Notes under the pieces: generated by a model
Told to the model about the DNA's origin: nothing
The model's database searches: none
What the model saw: the letters and a program-made list of their open reading frames with translations, nothing else
Source of the DNA: Pachyseris speciosa
Lineage: Eukaryota > Cnidaria > Anthozoa > Scleractinia > Pachyseridae
Reading direction: 5' to 3'
DNA: 64,000 nt
Assembly (NCBI GenBank): GCA_016490735.1
Contig: JAEMWC010000136.1
Span: 582,501 to 646,500 of the forward strand
Translations under genes and position numbers: made by a program
Part shown: in pieces, positions 33,377 to 45,547 of the stretch
How positions within the stretch are numbered: the stretch's first letter is position 1
Layout of the letters: each line of letters begins with the position of its first letter

Positions 33377-33801
33377 ATGTCTGACACTGGTCAAGGTTAG
33401 TCAATTGATATGTTATTGAACACTGCTTTTCCTTTGAAGGCTTCCTTTAGCTTTGTTTAAAATGACGATTAAATTGAATATTAGTTATTGTCTTAACCCT
33501 AGATATGGAACATCCGCTGGTGATAAGCGACGAAGAAAGGTAAGTCTCTTTGTAAGATTATCCCTCAACTATAAATAATAAATTGAGTCATAAAAAACAT
33601 ATTTAGTACACACACAATAATTCTCTCTACTTTCGCTTCTCTTAGTTCTTCGCATCACTCGCCATCAGTGAATTCATCGCCAAATCAAAGGTATGTTTTC
33701 GGTTAAGTGTGACTCATCACTATTTCCCTTCGCTACGGTGGATAATCAAGTGTCCATTATATTACAGCATGAATGACAAGATACAAAACGTCACGGTCTA
33801 A
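33377..33801 (+). CDS. Putative four-exon mini-gene inside the foldback element
   Basis: Exons are 33377-33395, 33503-33539, 33646-33690 and 33768-33801. They total 135 nt (44 codons plus TAA). The donors are GTTAGT, GTAAGT and GTATGT, all after AAG. Acceptors are CTAG, a strong pyrimidine tract with TTAG, and ACAG. Phases 1, 2 and 2 fit at all three junctions. The peptide starts MSDTGQDMEHPLVISDEE, continues with a Ser/His/Pro-rich stretch and ends NDKIQNVTV. No domain was recognised; the acidic-then-serine composition suggests a nuclear or disordered protein N-terminus. It could be the captured first exons of a host gene, with the last exon giving a chance stop. AATAAA lies at 33953. An 8-bp TCACGTCA (CRE-like) is about 30 bp upstream of the ATG. 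Confidence 0.5.
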
Positions 33802-34282
33802 AATCATTGCGTTCATCAACAAAACTATTTCTTCAGTAATACAAGCCATAATTTCTCCTAATTATACATTGTAAGCAGTAGTAAGTGATAACAGACCCAG
33901 CAAAGGATGTTTAAAGTGAAAACTAACGAAATGAGATGCTGTGATGTTTCAAAATAAATCGCCAAATGCTTTATTAATTATTATGTGCTAATAATTGTAC
34001 GCCATCTTCGTGCGTGAAATCAACATAGTGGGAACCTCTACTTCTGATTGGCTCTGCTGCATTTTGCTTGCAAGAATTTTATGTCATGTACTGCGGAGAT
34101 AACTATCGCTACGAACTCAAGTTGTGATAAACAGTGCATCAGAAATGAAATAAAATTAAAACGCTGGAAAAAAAAAAAGAATAACCCAGAGAAACCTAGT
34201 ACTCATTATCACAAAATGTTCTCGTTTTTATTGATTTTCATTATTATTGGGTTGTTGTCAGAGAAAAATATTCATATTCCTC

Positions 34283-34285
<3 letters not shown>

Positions 34286-34332
<47 letters not shown>
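34286..34332. repeat. (TTA)n microsatellite in right arm
   Basis: About 15 units. Absent from the left arm, so it expanded after the arms formed. Confidence 0.9.
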
Positions 34333-34334
<2 letters not shown>

Positions 34335-34446
34335 TTTATTTGTATTTATATGGAATTTTTGTATTTATATCATTTGTATTTCGTCTGTTTTTAATATTTT
34401 TTCTTTTTCCCATTTTTGCCATTTACCATTTTTTCTTTTTGATGAC

Positions 34447-34555
34447 TCCGCACTCCGCACTCCGCACTCCGCACTCCGCACTCCGCACTCCGCACTCCGC
34501 ACTCCGCACTCCGCACTCCGCACTCCGCACTCCGCACTCCGCACTCCGCACTCCG
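34447..34555. repeat. (CGCACTC)n minisatellite, right arm
   Basis: About 15 copies of the 7-bp unit, longer than in the left arm. Confidence 0.9.
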
Positions 34556-34810
34556 TTTTAGGAACAACCGAATTAATCCTCTGTCCGCCATCTGGCGTTA
34601 TCCATCAGCTTTTCGCATACGTCCATCCGCACATGTATCCACACTTTACAGAGTTCCAACAGAGGACTGGAGAAAACTTGTAAATAACTCGTCAATTTCG
34701 TGTGCCTCCGATCCCTGGGTGAATTTCATGACACTGCTTTTAAGACTCTCGAGATTTACCCGAGACAATAGATTCTGCCTTTGCCAAAAGCAACATAATC
34801 TCATTCCTGC

Positions 34811-35090
34811 CAACAACAACAGCTTTATTGAATCCCTTATTTTAAAAATTACATGAAGTCACAAGTAGCAATATTAAGATAATTAAATAAAGGTAACTGA
34901 CAACCTGAAATAACCTGAAATAGTTAAAAAATGCCAGGTTGCCAAATAATTGATTACTATTTGTAGTCAGTAACTAACTAAACACGCACAGAAACGTTAA
35001 ATACAGTGAACGAAAATAATAAGAAGATTAACATTAAATAAATTGTATGTATTATTGTATGACTGGCTGCAATAAATACTTTCAGCTGGC
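34811..35090. mobile_element. LINE 3'-end insertion upstream of copy A
   Basis: It begins (CAA)n CAGCTTTATTGAA. The homologous flank of copy B (about 49833) lacks it. It resembles the non-coding 3' end of a LINE on the minus strand. Confidence 0.45.
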
Positions 35091-35466
35091 TTAAATTGAT
35101 TATTGATGTACAGCCGGTAACTGAATAGTCTTGGAACAAACATCCTGTCGAAGAGACAGTCATCTTCACTGAACAGCCAAAAAAAAAGATAATCATACAT
35201 CCGGTGTATGCTCTTTACCAGTCCTTCATCGCCATACTTACACCGTTCGGGTGCAAGATTAAATTTGCGCTCACGAGAGGGCCATCAAGTAATGGCATTC
35301 ATGCTCATAATTGATTTGTTTAGACCCAGTAATACGTCATTCGTGCAACTTTCCCCGGTGTTGATGGAGTGTTGTATTTCTTTATGCTCTGTAGAATTAG
35401 TTTTCATTGATTGAAAACGTTTCGTGTTCCTGTCCAAAATGAAATTGATCGTCTGAAGCAATCGGT

Positions 35467-35476
35467 CATAAAAAGG
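35467..35476 (+). promoter_or_regulatory. TATA-like box of collagen copy A
   Basis: CATAAAAAGG, 69 bases before the ATG. It is kept at the same place in copy B (51620) while much surrounding DNA differs. Confidence 0.45.
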
Positions 35477-35544
35477 ACGGCCTGTCCCAGCTCTCGTCGA
35501 TTAAGACAAAAGTCCGAGCTCCCATCCTCACGGATACGGAAAAC

Positions 35545-35767
35545 ATGGATCAAGGTGGAAGAGAACTGAGAGAAATCAAGTCCACAACAGCAGAAAAATC
35601 GAGCCAGAAAATTCTCGTTATGGCCTGTTTGTTGACCTGTGTTGCCATTTGTTTAACGATCGGGTTCATTGCTCGAACAGAAATGAGGTTTAAACAAATA
35701 GAAACCCTTTTGCGCAGCGATAGAAAACCTATGGCTCCTCCAAAAGAGAAAGCTGATGATTCCAATG
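35545..35767 (+). CDS. Exon 1: cytoplasmic tail and transmembrane anchor (copy A)
   Basis: There is no signal peptide. A 22-residue hydrophilic N-terminus is followed by a hydrophobic helix (ILVMACLLTCVAICLTIGFI) and then RFKQIETLLRS, so type II orientation is likely. Donor GTAAGT is at 35768. Confidence 0.8.
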
Positions 35768-38133
35768 GTAAGTGCATTGATAATTTGTTAAGCAATAGAG
35801 AATAGGCGCGTTTTTGAGTCAGAAACTGTTTTCTTGTTTTGTTTCGCAGTTTTTTCTTTTTAATCGCTCCACTTCAAATCTACGGCACTGGTGTTTCCCT
35901 ATTGATACTGCTGAACCGTTTTCGAGCTTGCTTGATGGTAGATAGCACCGGTTTGTCAATTTTTCTTTTCTTATATATCACAGGAATTCCAATCAATGTC
36001 TTCTAGATCTCCGCGCGCGTCGGGTCTCCTCACGAAAAGCAACAGCAGCAGTATGTTTATCTATCAGTATTATCAGTATTATTTCGCTTTTATAGTTCCA
36101 CAATCTAACAAGTTCAACAGTGCTTTAAGTGACCTAGCCTGCGAGCAAGCTCTCCCGGGGGTAGTAGCCTGCGTAGCAAGCATTTCCGTGTGGTTTCGGA
36201 ACTCGGCTCTTTTAGCGCTCAAACCACACAGAAACGCTTGCTACGCAGGTTAGGGGGGTAGGGGTGGGGGAGGAAAGGAGAGAAGAAGAGCTTCCACTCG
36301 TCTCTCATAAATTTGGCGATCTTTCTTTGACCGGAGCTTCTATGTGACGTAGCTGCCAAGGCTGGCAAAGTTCACCTCATCCTTGGTCCGATATCCGAGC
36401 CGGACTTCGACTTCACTCTCCGGTACAGCAAAGCTTGGGGTTACCACGTTCAATGTGGCCGCAATAAAGCTGAAACCTTCGCTGGGTTTTCGTATTTTTG
36501 TAGCACACGTTAGGCAGACTCCGGCTCTCAAAAAGTGAGACGATTCAGGTCTTTTGCAATGCGTGTGCCAAAGTTGTTTCTTCGTGGCCTTTCTTGTTCG
36601 ACGGAAGAAACAAATTTCCTGTTTGCGCTCATTGGCCAAATTTTGAAAACTCATGCAGCCGGAAGCCACAGGGAGGATTAGGGGCGGAATTCAAATCTCA
36701 GAGAGATCGCTGCAAGCTCTCTCTTCATTCTTCCCTCCTCCCACCCCCAGAGAGTTTGCTCGCAGGTTATACGTGACCATATGTATCTTCATTTGACTTA
36801 AATACTTCCGTATGTCTGGTATATTTTACATTGACCAAAACAGCCGTATCAGCAGCATCGAAGTTCTTTAGTTGAAATTCTAGAGTCGAGGAACTGTCAA
36901 TAGAAACGATGATTCGTCTTTTCACTTAAAAGAGCGGTTCATAGCACCAAAATAAGTCGCACATTTTAAAAAGAAAGTATAATTTTGGCGTGTCCGTTTC
37001 GTTTTCCTGTTTGCCCTTACGTGTTGTTGTCACACTGGCTCTTGGCCAGTCTCCACCACTGACTGATAGAATCCTTACGAGGGCTGTACCTTCAGCATTT
37101 TTCCTTGTTAAGTGACAACAGCCACCTCTAGATTATCGCTCGGGCTTGGGTTGAAATTGCTGCTTAACACTGACCGACTTTCCAATGATGTTCCTGTTTC
37201 ATTGAAAGAGGAACCTGATATTCGGCCATCTAGATCTCCTGCGACTGATAAATATTTCTAAAAGCATGTGAGTGCCTTCAGTGGATCTATTGGTTTGATT
37301 ATTTGTTTGTTTACCTCTTCTAATTAACTACTTTCTCATCATAGTCATGCCAAGCTCCCAATGCTAGAGACAGATTTTTCCGCCAGATTCGCGATAACTT
37401 TATTTGAAGCTTCATGCAGTACCTTGTTGGGTGTCTTGATACTCAAGGTGATAGATAAGGACTGGTCGCTATAAAACACGTTTGTGCTTTTTTTTCCTAA
37501 CACAGCCTACCAACAGAGTAGTCGAACTCGTCGTAGTCTGGGAGCCACTGGTCATGTTCCTGTTACCTTAGAAAATGTTCGTGAAGAAATCCAGAAGCTC
37601 TGCCAAGCCCCAGGCACGGTTTGTGTGGCCGGTGCCCGTGGTCTTCCAGGACCAAAGGGAGAGCCGGGTTCCGGGATAAAAGGTCAGCAGGGTGATCCGG
37701 GTTATAAGGGATGGACAGGACAAGTGGGAGAATCAGGGCCTAAAGGTGAAGCCGGGTATCCAGGACTTGATGGGCAAAAAGGTGACCGAGGAGAACGAGG
37801 AAAACGCGGTAGAAGAGGGTCTAAAGGCCAAGATGGACTTACCGGGGCGAAAGGGGATAGAGGACTCCCCGGTGTTAGTATAACAGGGCCACCAGGTGAA
37901 AAAGGATGTACGGGTGACGATGGTGCTCCAGGAGTTCGAGGCATTAAGGGAGAGCCAGGACCTCAAGGAACACAGGGACCTAAAGGAGAACCAGGAATGA
38001 CGGGTATGTGCACTCCTCCCTCCCCCTCACAAAATACGCACAGCCTCCCCCCCCCCCCTCCGATGGTAATACCAACTGAACACATATATAATTGTTAAAC
38101 TTCTTGTTACCATTATCATGACATTATTATTAG

Positions 38134-38171
<38 letters not shown>

Positions 38172-38386
38172 TGCTTCTGCAGTTCGACAACTTTTGTATT
38201 TCCACTTTGATGATGATGATGATGATGATTATTATTATTAATGCGTTGTTTCGTATACTAAGTAAGACGACCGTGAGTCTTTTAGCTATACTGAATGGTT
38301 TCAATCAACCTTATTTTATATTAACGTAAGTTTCGGTGAGATAACTTACATTGGCACAAAACCTGCCAAAAATGTTATATCGGACC

Positions 38387-38437
<51 letters not shown>

Positions 38438-41400
38438 CAATAATAACGATTTATTAGTAGCACTTCCACAAGGTGGCTCTTCGCCTACTAATTACAAATC
38501 TTAAATCATATTTGATAATCCGCTAGAAAATTTGCTGAAATCCGAGTCCGCAAAAGATCTTGCAATTTATCGCGCGTATCGTCGTATTCTCTTTTAACTC
38601 ATAAACTTAAAACTGCAGGAGACTGACTCGAACACTTTCCCGTTACTTCAGTCTCCAGGCTCTTTTCAAGTGTTTTGATTTTTTCTTTGTTTAATTTTGT
38701 TTATCTACGTAATGATAGAAAAGAGCAAAATAAATAATGTTGTAAATAATGTTGTAGTTCTTATACAGATTACTAGCAATTATCTTATGTAGGATTGTGT
38801 TTTAATGAGGTTTTTTTACAGTGGCACAAAACATGCCAATATTTGATTAACCATTTGATTCGCTACAATGTTTGCAGAAATCTGAATCCCAGGATCTGAT
38901 TCCTCAAAATTTCTTGTAATTTATCTCGCGGATTGTTATACAGAGTACTCGCATTTGACATATGTGGAATTGTGTTTTAACAACTGAACGTTTTTACAAG
39001 TTTTCTTGCGCGGTGCTTGTTAGCATCAACAGAGTACTTTAGTAACAAAAGTTTAAAATCCTACGAAGAAACAAGATGGTTCCTTTTGCTTGATGGATTG
39101 TTCTTATAGCGCGTTTTATTGGACCTATTCACCCCATTCGATCACTAAACAAGAGAATAGTATCAGTTGGGTTCCACAACTCGCAACTTCAACTTCAACT
39201 TCATTTTATTTTGCACTTAAATTTTGAAATTACAGTATTAGCATATAAAAGAAAACAGAAATACATATATAACAATTAAAGGTGACAGTGGTGCATGGTT
39301 TGTGCAGGGAGGCTAATAACTAGAACCGCGAGGTTATCGAGTTAGCCTCCATCCCGTTTGAGTGAACTTAAAAGAAAATCATGGGAGTAGAGGGACAAAT
39401 TACTAAAGGAAAGAGCTAGAGCTAGCAGTAGTTTGAAATCTTCATTTTGCTGTCCAGTGTTTTCACTTTTTAATTTGTATAACCGACATTTTGCTCTCCA
39501 CTCTCGACGTCTTTGTAACTAAACAACACCAGGAGCTCGTCAAACAACAATCTAATTCTTGGTTTCGTTTTATTTCAGGAAATGTTCATGAAGAGATTAA
39601 AAAGCAGCTGAGCTCGTTTGCGCTGAATGCTATATGTCAAGCTCCAGGTACGGTTTGTAAGGAAGGGCCACCAGGCCCTCGCGGTCCAGTGGGAGACTTA
39701 GGACCAAAAGGCGAGCGGGGATCACCCGGAGAGAATGGAGCGGACGGCCCACCTGGAATTATTGGAGTGAAAGGAGATCCTGGCATTGATGGACTGCCCG
39801 GGCCAAAAGGAGATGAGGGATGGTCTGGACCACCCGGGATGGGGTGGAAGGGAATTATGGGAGAGCCAGGTTCAAACGGAGAAAAAGGTGAAGAGGGCCG
39901 TCCAGGACCCAAGGGAGAGCCAGGTGTCATGGGGGAGCAAGGTCCGGAGGGAATAAAAGGTGACCGTGGATTACCGGGTGCAGATGGCCCTACAGGACCT
40001 AAAGGAGAACCTGGACCTGAAGGAGCAAAGGGAGAGGCACTGATTGTACCCATAGGGCAAAAAGGAGAACCAGGTGCTAAAGGTGATAAGGGAGTTGCAG
40101 GACCACCGGGACGTTCAGGAAAAAAAGGAAATATGGGTTTGCACGGACTTGACGGACAAAAGGGTAAGAGCGCTGTCATCTGCCATGAATATTTATTCAT
40201 TATCGTATTGAGGATTGATTGATTGATTGATTGATTGATTGACTGATCGAGTGTGTTGACTGACTTACTGACTGATTGATTGAATGACTGACTGACTGGC
40301 TGGCTGACGTACTGACTGACTGATATATTGTTTGATTGATTGACTGATTGATTGATTGATTGATTGACTGATTGTTATATCTGCTCGTTATACCAACAGA
40401 AAAGATTGCGCAGAGATAATTGGCTTACAGATGTATGCAAGCTCTGATAAACAACAACAACTTTATTAATTTATGTGAGATTGGATATATGAAAATCATG
40501 TATTTGAACTGCGGATTAATGAATGGGTATGTGAATGATCATCGCAGTCAGTGAACACTGCTTCTCACATATTCACCTCTCACGGGTATAATAGGAACCA
40601 ACAAAATGACCAGCTCTCAGTTGGCTTGTTAGCTCAGTTGGTAGAGCACTGCACCGATATCGCAGAGGTCGCGGGTTGGAATCCCGTTGGAGCCTAAATT
40701 TTTTTGAGGCTTTATTTTCACTACTGCTTAAATATAAGTAGTGTTCATAACCGCAATGATCATTCACATTTCCATTCTTTTATTAATTTAATACTTAAAA
40801 AATACAAAAAGCTTGAGCCCGCAGGTAGTTTAGTAGCTATTCGAGGTGGGCTCAAGCTCAAGTTATGGTGATAATAAGGCAAACTAATTGCGTTTTATTA
40901 CAGGTGATTTCTTGATGATTGATTGTCTTGCTTGATTAATTGATTCATTCATTCATTGCTATTGGGTTTTTAGACCAACAGAAACGATTCCGCAGATAGA
41001 ATTGGTTTTACAGATTTATGCAAGCTCTGATCATAATAAGGCGAACAAATTACATTGTTTTACAGGGGATCCAGGACGAAACGGAATAAGTGGAAGGAGA
41101 GGTAAAAAAGGCGAAAAGGGGAACGTAGGGCCTCCAGGACCAATAGGACCCAAAGGTAAAACATTGAATCGAACGATAATTTGGCAAAGGGCGATTGATG
41201 TTCTTACCACGTTTTGACGTCCTCCGACCTCCGCGCCTTATCAGGGTACAAACACACTGCTCAAGAGAATCTATTTCTTTTATACATTGTCTTTTTTATA
41301 GATTATCAGCCATCTGGACGTCATTCGTGTGTCTGTACCTTAATCGCAAACTCATACACCAATCAAGGCGCGGGTTTTCACTGTCCATTGTATAAACTAT

Positions 41401-41995
41401 TGTCAATCGTTTTTATAATAACGGTGTGTGAATGTAAACATCACTAAATAACAACAATAACACAGTGTTATTGGGAAAAGTTCGAGACCCCAAAGGGAAT
41501 CGAAGCCATTTCGTAATAGTTCTGCCTGATGCGGGTAACCTCAACTAAAACAACTTTGCTCATCACTGGGGTTTCCCATGCATGCTTCAGTTGTTGTTGT
41601 TGTTGTTTTTTGTTTTGTTTTTGTTTGAAAGGCCGTATACATTCTGAATTACTTTTACCAAAAAAAGATTATTCGGATGGTGTCGTTGCAAAGAGGATGG
41701 GTTAAATGGATGTTGTCGTAGTTCATGCCAAAACTGATGCAGGTCCCATGGCACATAACCTCAACTAAAATGACCTCGCGAATAATATATGGTCATAATG
41801 AAATGAAATGATTTTAAAAAATGATCCTCGCAGTTGTGAACGCAATTTATGCAATTGCAAGAAATGAGTGTGAATAATATATGAAATCCGCGGTTCAAAT
41901 ATGATTTATTTCATATAATATTCACACTCATTTCTTTCATGCGGGAACATATGAACCCATAACTGACCGGCTCCCAAACTTCATAGCTCAATTGG

Positions 41996-42036
<41 letters not shown>

Positions 42037-43318
42037 CCGTTGAAGTCCGGAATATTTTTGTCACGCTTCTTTACGTAATTGCATAAATTGCGTTCACAGC
42101 TGCTAGGATCACTTCTTCATCTCATAAAATGACCTTGCCCATCACACGGGTTTCCCATGCATAGTACAGTTTTAGAGCGTTCAACCAGTAATCTGGAAGA
42201 TCATGGGTCCGATTCCCGCTGGGACTTGAAAATCTTTTCTGCAATAGAGTTCTAAAGTGATGACGTCACAAAAACTAATTTGTGAATTATGTTATTTGTT
42301 GAGATATTCAGGAAGACCAAGATAACAACAACAACAACAACAAGTAGCTTTATTTGCATGACCATAACTTCATACAGTATTGTAAAAGCACGTATCTTAA
42401 CAAGAACAATGTAATAATGTAATGAGATGGAAGATACAAATTAAAGATATATCAGTCTGATTTAGATAATATATTACTACGCGAATCAAAGCAAAATAGC
42501 TTGTGATTACCTATTCGTAGTTTCACTAATTCTTTCCTACCACTTAGTTTTCTTGTAAAACCTAAATAATAGGAAGGCGTATATTCGTTCTTAAAAGTGT
42601 TGTAAAATTCTAGTTTCTTGGAGTATTGAATAGTGTGTTGCTAATATAAGATATACTTTTGTCGCATTAATTTTACAACGTGTTTGTTCTTAGTTTCAGT
42701 TAAGCGAGTTGTATTGAAATCTGGCAGATTATAGAATTCAGCCATCCTCATAACATTTGAGTAGAAACTACTTTTACCAGAAGAGTGAAGATCTGCCGAC
42801 ATTATAAAGATCATCTGTTTAACAATGGAGTCATTGCTCTTACTTTGGAGATATAAAATGTAATTTATTATCCTCTGATTAATAGCTATATTGAGAGGAA
42901 ATCTTCCAAGTTCAGCTCTGCACACCACATTGGATGCCTTATTGCTTACTTCTAAGTAACGTTTGTAGAACTGTAGATGGGTTTTTTTCTGCGAATTGTC
43001 CCAAGATTTGAAATCGTGTTTTGAATATACACCCCATATCTCGCTGTTATATGTCAGGATTGGAGAGATTATCGCGTCAAAAATTTTACTTGCAAGACAT
43101 GGGGTAGTTTGCTGATATTTGTGTTCTTTCTAAGACTGAAAAGAGCGTGAAGAGCCCGCTTCTCTTTGAACTTGTCGAGTGCCATAGAAAAATTACCTGT
43201 TGAAGAGATTAGTGTTCCCAAATAAAAAAGGCCTACTTGCCAAAGGGGATTCGTTTCTATAGAAACTGTGGTGCTGCGTCGGTGGGGGAGTGAAACACGA
43301 AAATTTGGTTTATCAACG

Positions 43319-43349
<31 letters not shown>

Positions 43350-44683
43350 GGATTCGATTAGCTGACGTTTCGAGCGTTAGCCCTTCGTCGGAGCGAATCG
43401 AGGAATTGTGGGTTGTGTATGGTTTATATACAGAAAATGGAGCTACGCTATTGGTGGTAACATAGTAACGTGAGAAACAGGAATAAATTAAATTGAATGA
43501 AAAGTACTCGTTGATACCGTGGGAATTAAGAGTGCCGATTTGAAAGATCAATTTTTGCTCGAGAATTTTACGGCTTTCCGTGGTACCTTGGTTACCGTGA
43601 TACCTTGGTACTTTGGTTTGGATACCAAAAAACGGCGTTTTCTTACAGTTTGAGAGCGAGATATTAGCACTGTTATGCTTTGATGACGCCATAAAACCCA
43701 TGTGAATTTGACTTGATTCATAACGTTTTGAACCATGTCAAATTTAGAAGGAGTTGCATGGAGTCATCAGAGCATAGTAGCGGTGATGTCTCACAGGGCC
43801 AATTTGCCTTTACATGCCTTCCGTAATTTCAAAACTTGAAATATTTGTTTTAGTTTCCGAGTGAAGACTATGATATTATTGTTGTCAAACGTTTTATTAC
43901 CCAATTTTACTAATTAATCAAACTACCCTACCATACCACACGAAGAGGAAAAATGTTCCATTGATGATACAGTTCACTCCTTCGATCTATCCTCTTGGAA
44001 GCCGCACTAATAAGGTCTCATTATGGTAAACCTTCCTGCAGGACACAAGGGGAAAGAGAGGGGCGCAAAAATAACCAAAACGGATCTTAAACTACTAAGA
44101 CTCCACTTTAAACCTCTTTTCTCGGCGAGATCCCTCAATCGATGAATAGAGTTACAAAAATTCACTTGTCACAGATTGTATACGTAACAGTGCTAGTTTC
44201 TACATAACACTGTTGTGGTGCGCGGGAAGGAGAATGCTTGCACGACAATATTATTAACGCGTTGAAAAAACAGGTAATATTAATTTGTCACCTTACAGGG
44301 AACCCAGAGCTGACGCGTGTTCACAATCCTTTGATTCCCGCTGTAAATCTGAATAAGCCACAAAAAATCTTTAGTGCGAGGAGCTTAGGGGTTGCCGTAC
44401 ATGAAACAAAGATTTATGCGAACTTTTTATTGTTGTTGTTGACTTGCTAGTTTGTTTGTTTGTTTGTTTTTTTGAACGACCGTCTCATGCAATTAGGTGG
44501 CGGATTTTATTGTTAGACATAAGTAAATATAAATCAGCGTTTCTAACGGAAATCCAACATATCTAACTTTCTACGCTAGCGCTTGGAATGATTGTTCTTG
44601 AGTTTTAGTTTTTTTAAATTATTAATAGCCAAAGGTTGAATTCTGGGCTGAAAAATGACCTTTGGCCTCGCAATTTCTTCCTT

Positions 44684-44727
<44 letters not shown>

Positions 44728-45510
44728 GTCTCTTTTATCACAGTCTTTGCTGGTGTTCTTTTTGTGCATCAGCCGGGCGCAAACCATTCACCTAGAGCGT
44801 CAGTCACTCAAGTCAATCATTCTGTTCATACACTGGGCACCTTTCTGAGGATTCGCGCAGATCCCAGCATGCAGATTTTTTGAATCTGTGTCATAGTAGT
44901 TCTCTCTGATACTTTCTTGATGTTTTCTACCATACCCTTCTTCACTGTACCAAACGCACCAACAACCACAGGGATTACTATAGTTTTCATATGCCACATT
45001 CTCTGTATTTCTAGTTCTAGGTCTTTGTACTTGCTTTTCTTTTCAGTTTCCTTCAGTGCGATGTTTCTATCTGATGGGACATTCATATCAATCAGTTTGC
45101 AGGCGGAATTCACTGAATCTTTAACGATGATGTCTGGTCTGTTCGCTGTTATAGTTCTATCAGTATTGACTGGCATATCCCACATGATGGTGATGTTGTT
45201 ATCTTTATTGTGCACCACGGTCTCTGGTTCGTCTTCGTACCATTTGTCTATAATCTGTATATCATGCTCTTTACAGATGCTCCAATGGAGATATGCTTCA
45301 GCACTATTGTGCCTGGAGATGTACTCTGTTCTGGCTAATACCTCACATCCAGATCCTCACATCCAGATACAATATGGTCCACTGTCTCTTCATGTTGCGA
45401 ACACATTCTGCATTTTCTCTCCACTTGCTGGCCACATATTACTATTATTACATATTACTATTACATATATACATATATTACATATATTATTACATATTAC
45501 TATTATTACA

Positions 45511-45547
<37 letters not shown>

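Larger units (their letters stand above)
32785..34570. mobile_element. 1.8-kb foldback element carrying a spliced mini-gene
   Basis: The termini are CGGTCGTTCCTAAAACG and CGTTTTAGGAACAACCG, flanked by AATTAAT on both sides (32778-32784, 34571-34577). The arms run to about 33271 and from about 34029, each holding a 7-bp minisatellite (GAGTGCG)n next to the terminus. The right arm also has an (ATT)n tract. The unfilled site is visible upstream of copy B (CAAAGAATTAAC, about 49571). The 7-bp duplication and tandem repeats inside long arms resemble Galileo/FB foldback elements in structure, but the family is unknown. The centre is unique and holds the mini-gene. Confidence 0.75.

Noticed and set aside
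34048..34683. 211-codon ORF across the right arm of the foldback
   Set aside because: It consists of (TTA)n and the 7-bp minisatellite read in frame, with no domain.
39637..40200. Long minus-strand Pro-rich ORFs opposite collagen exons (also 37702-37944, 53544-53936, 54835-55386)
   Set aside because: They are antisense shadows of Gly-X-Y repeats. GGN on the plus strand gives NCC on the minus strand, so no stops arise. The plus strand has splice sites and the domain context.
40624..40697. Possible tRNA gene
   Set aside because: A and B boxes are present, but the acceptor stem does not pair and it sits inside an inverted-repeat element, so it is a SINE-like module.
41983..42048. Possible second tRNA gene
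   Set aside because: Same reason; related to the first and flanked by TIRs.
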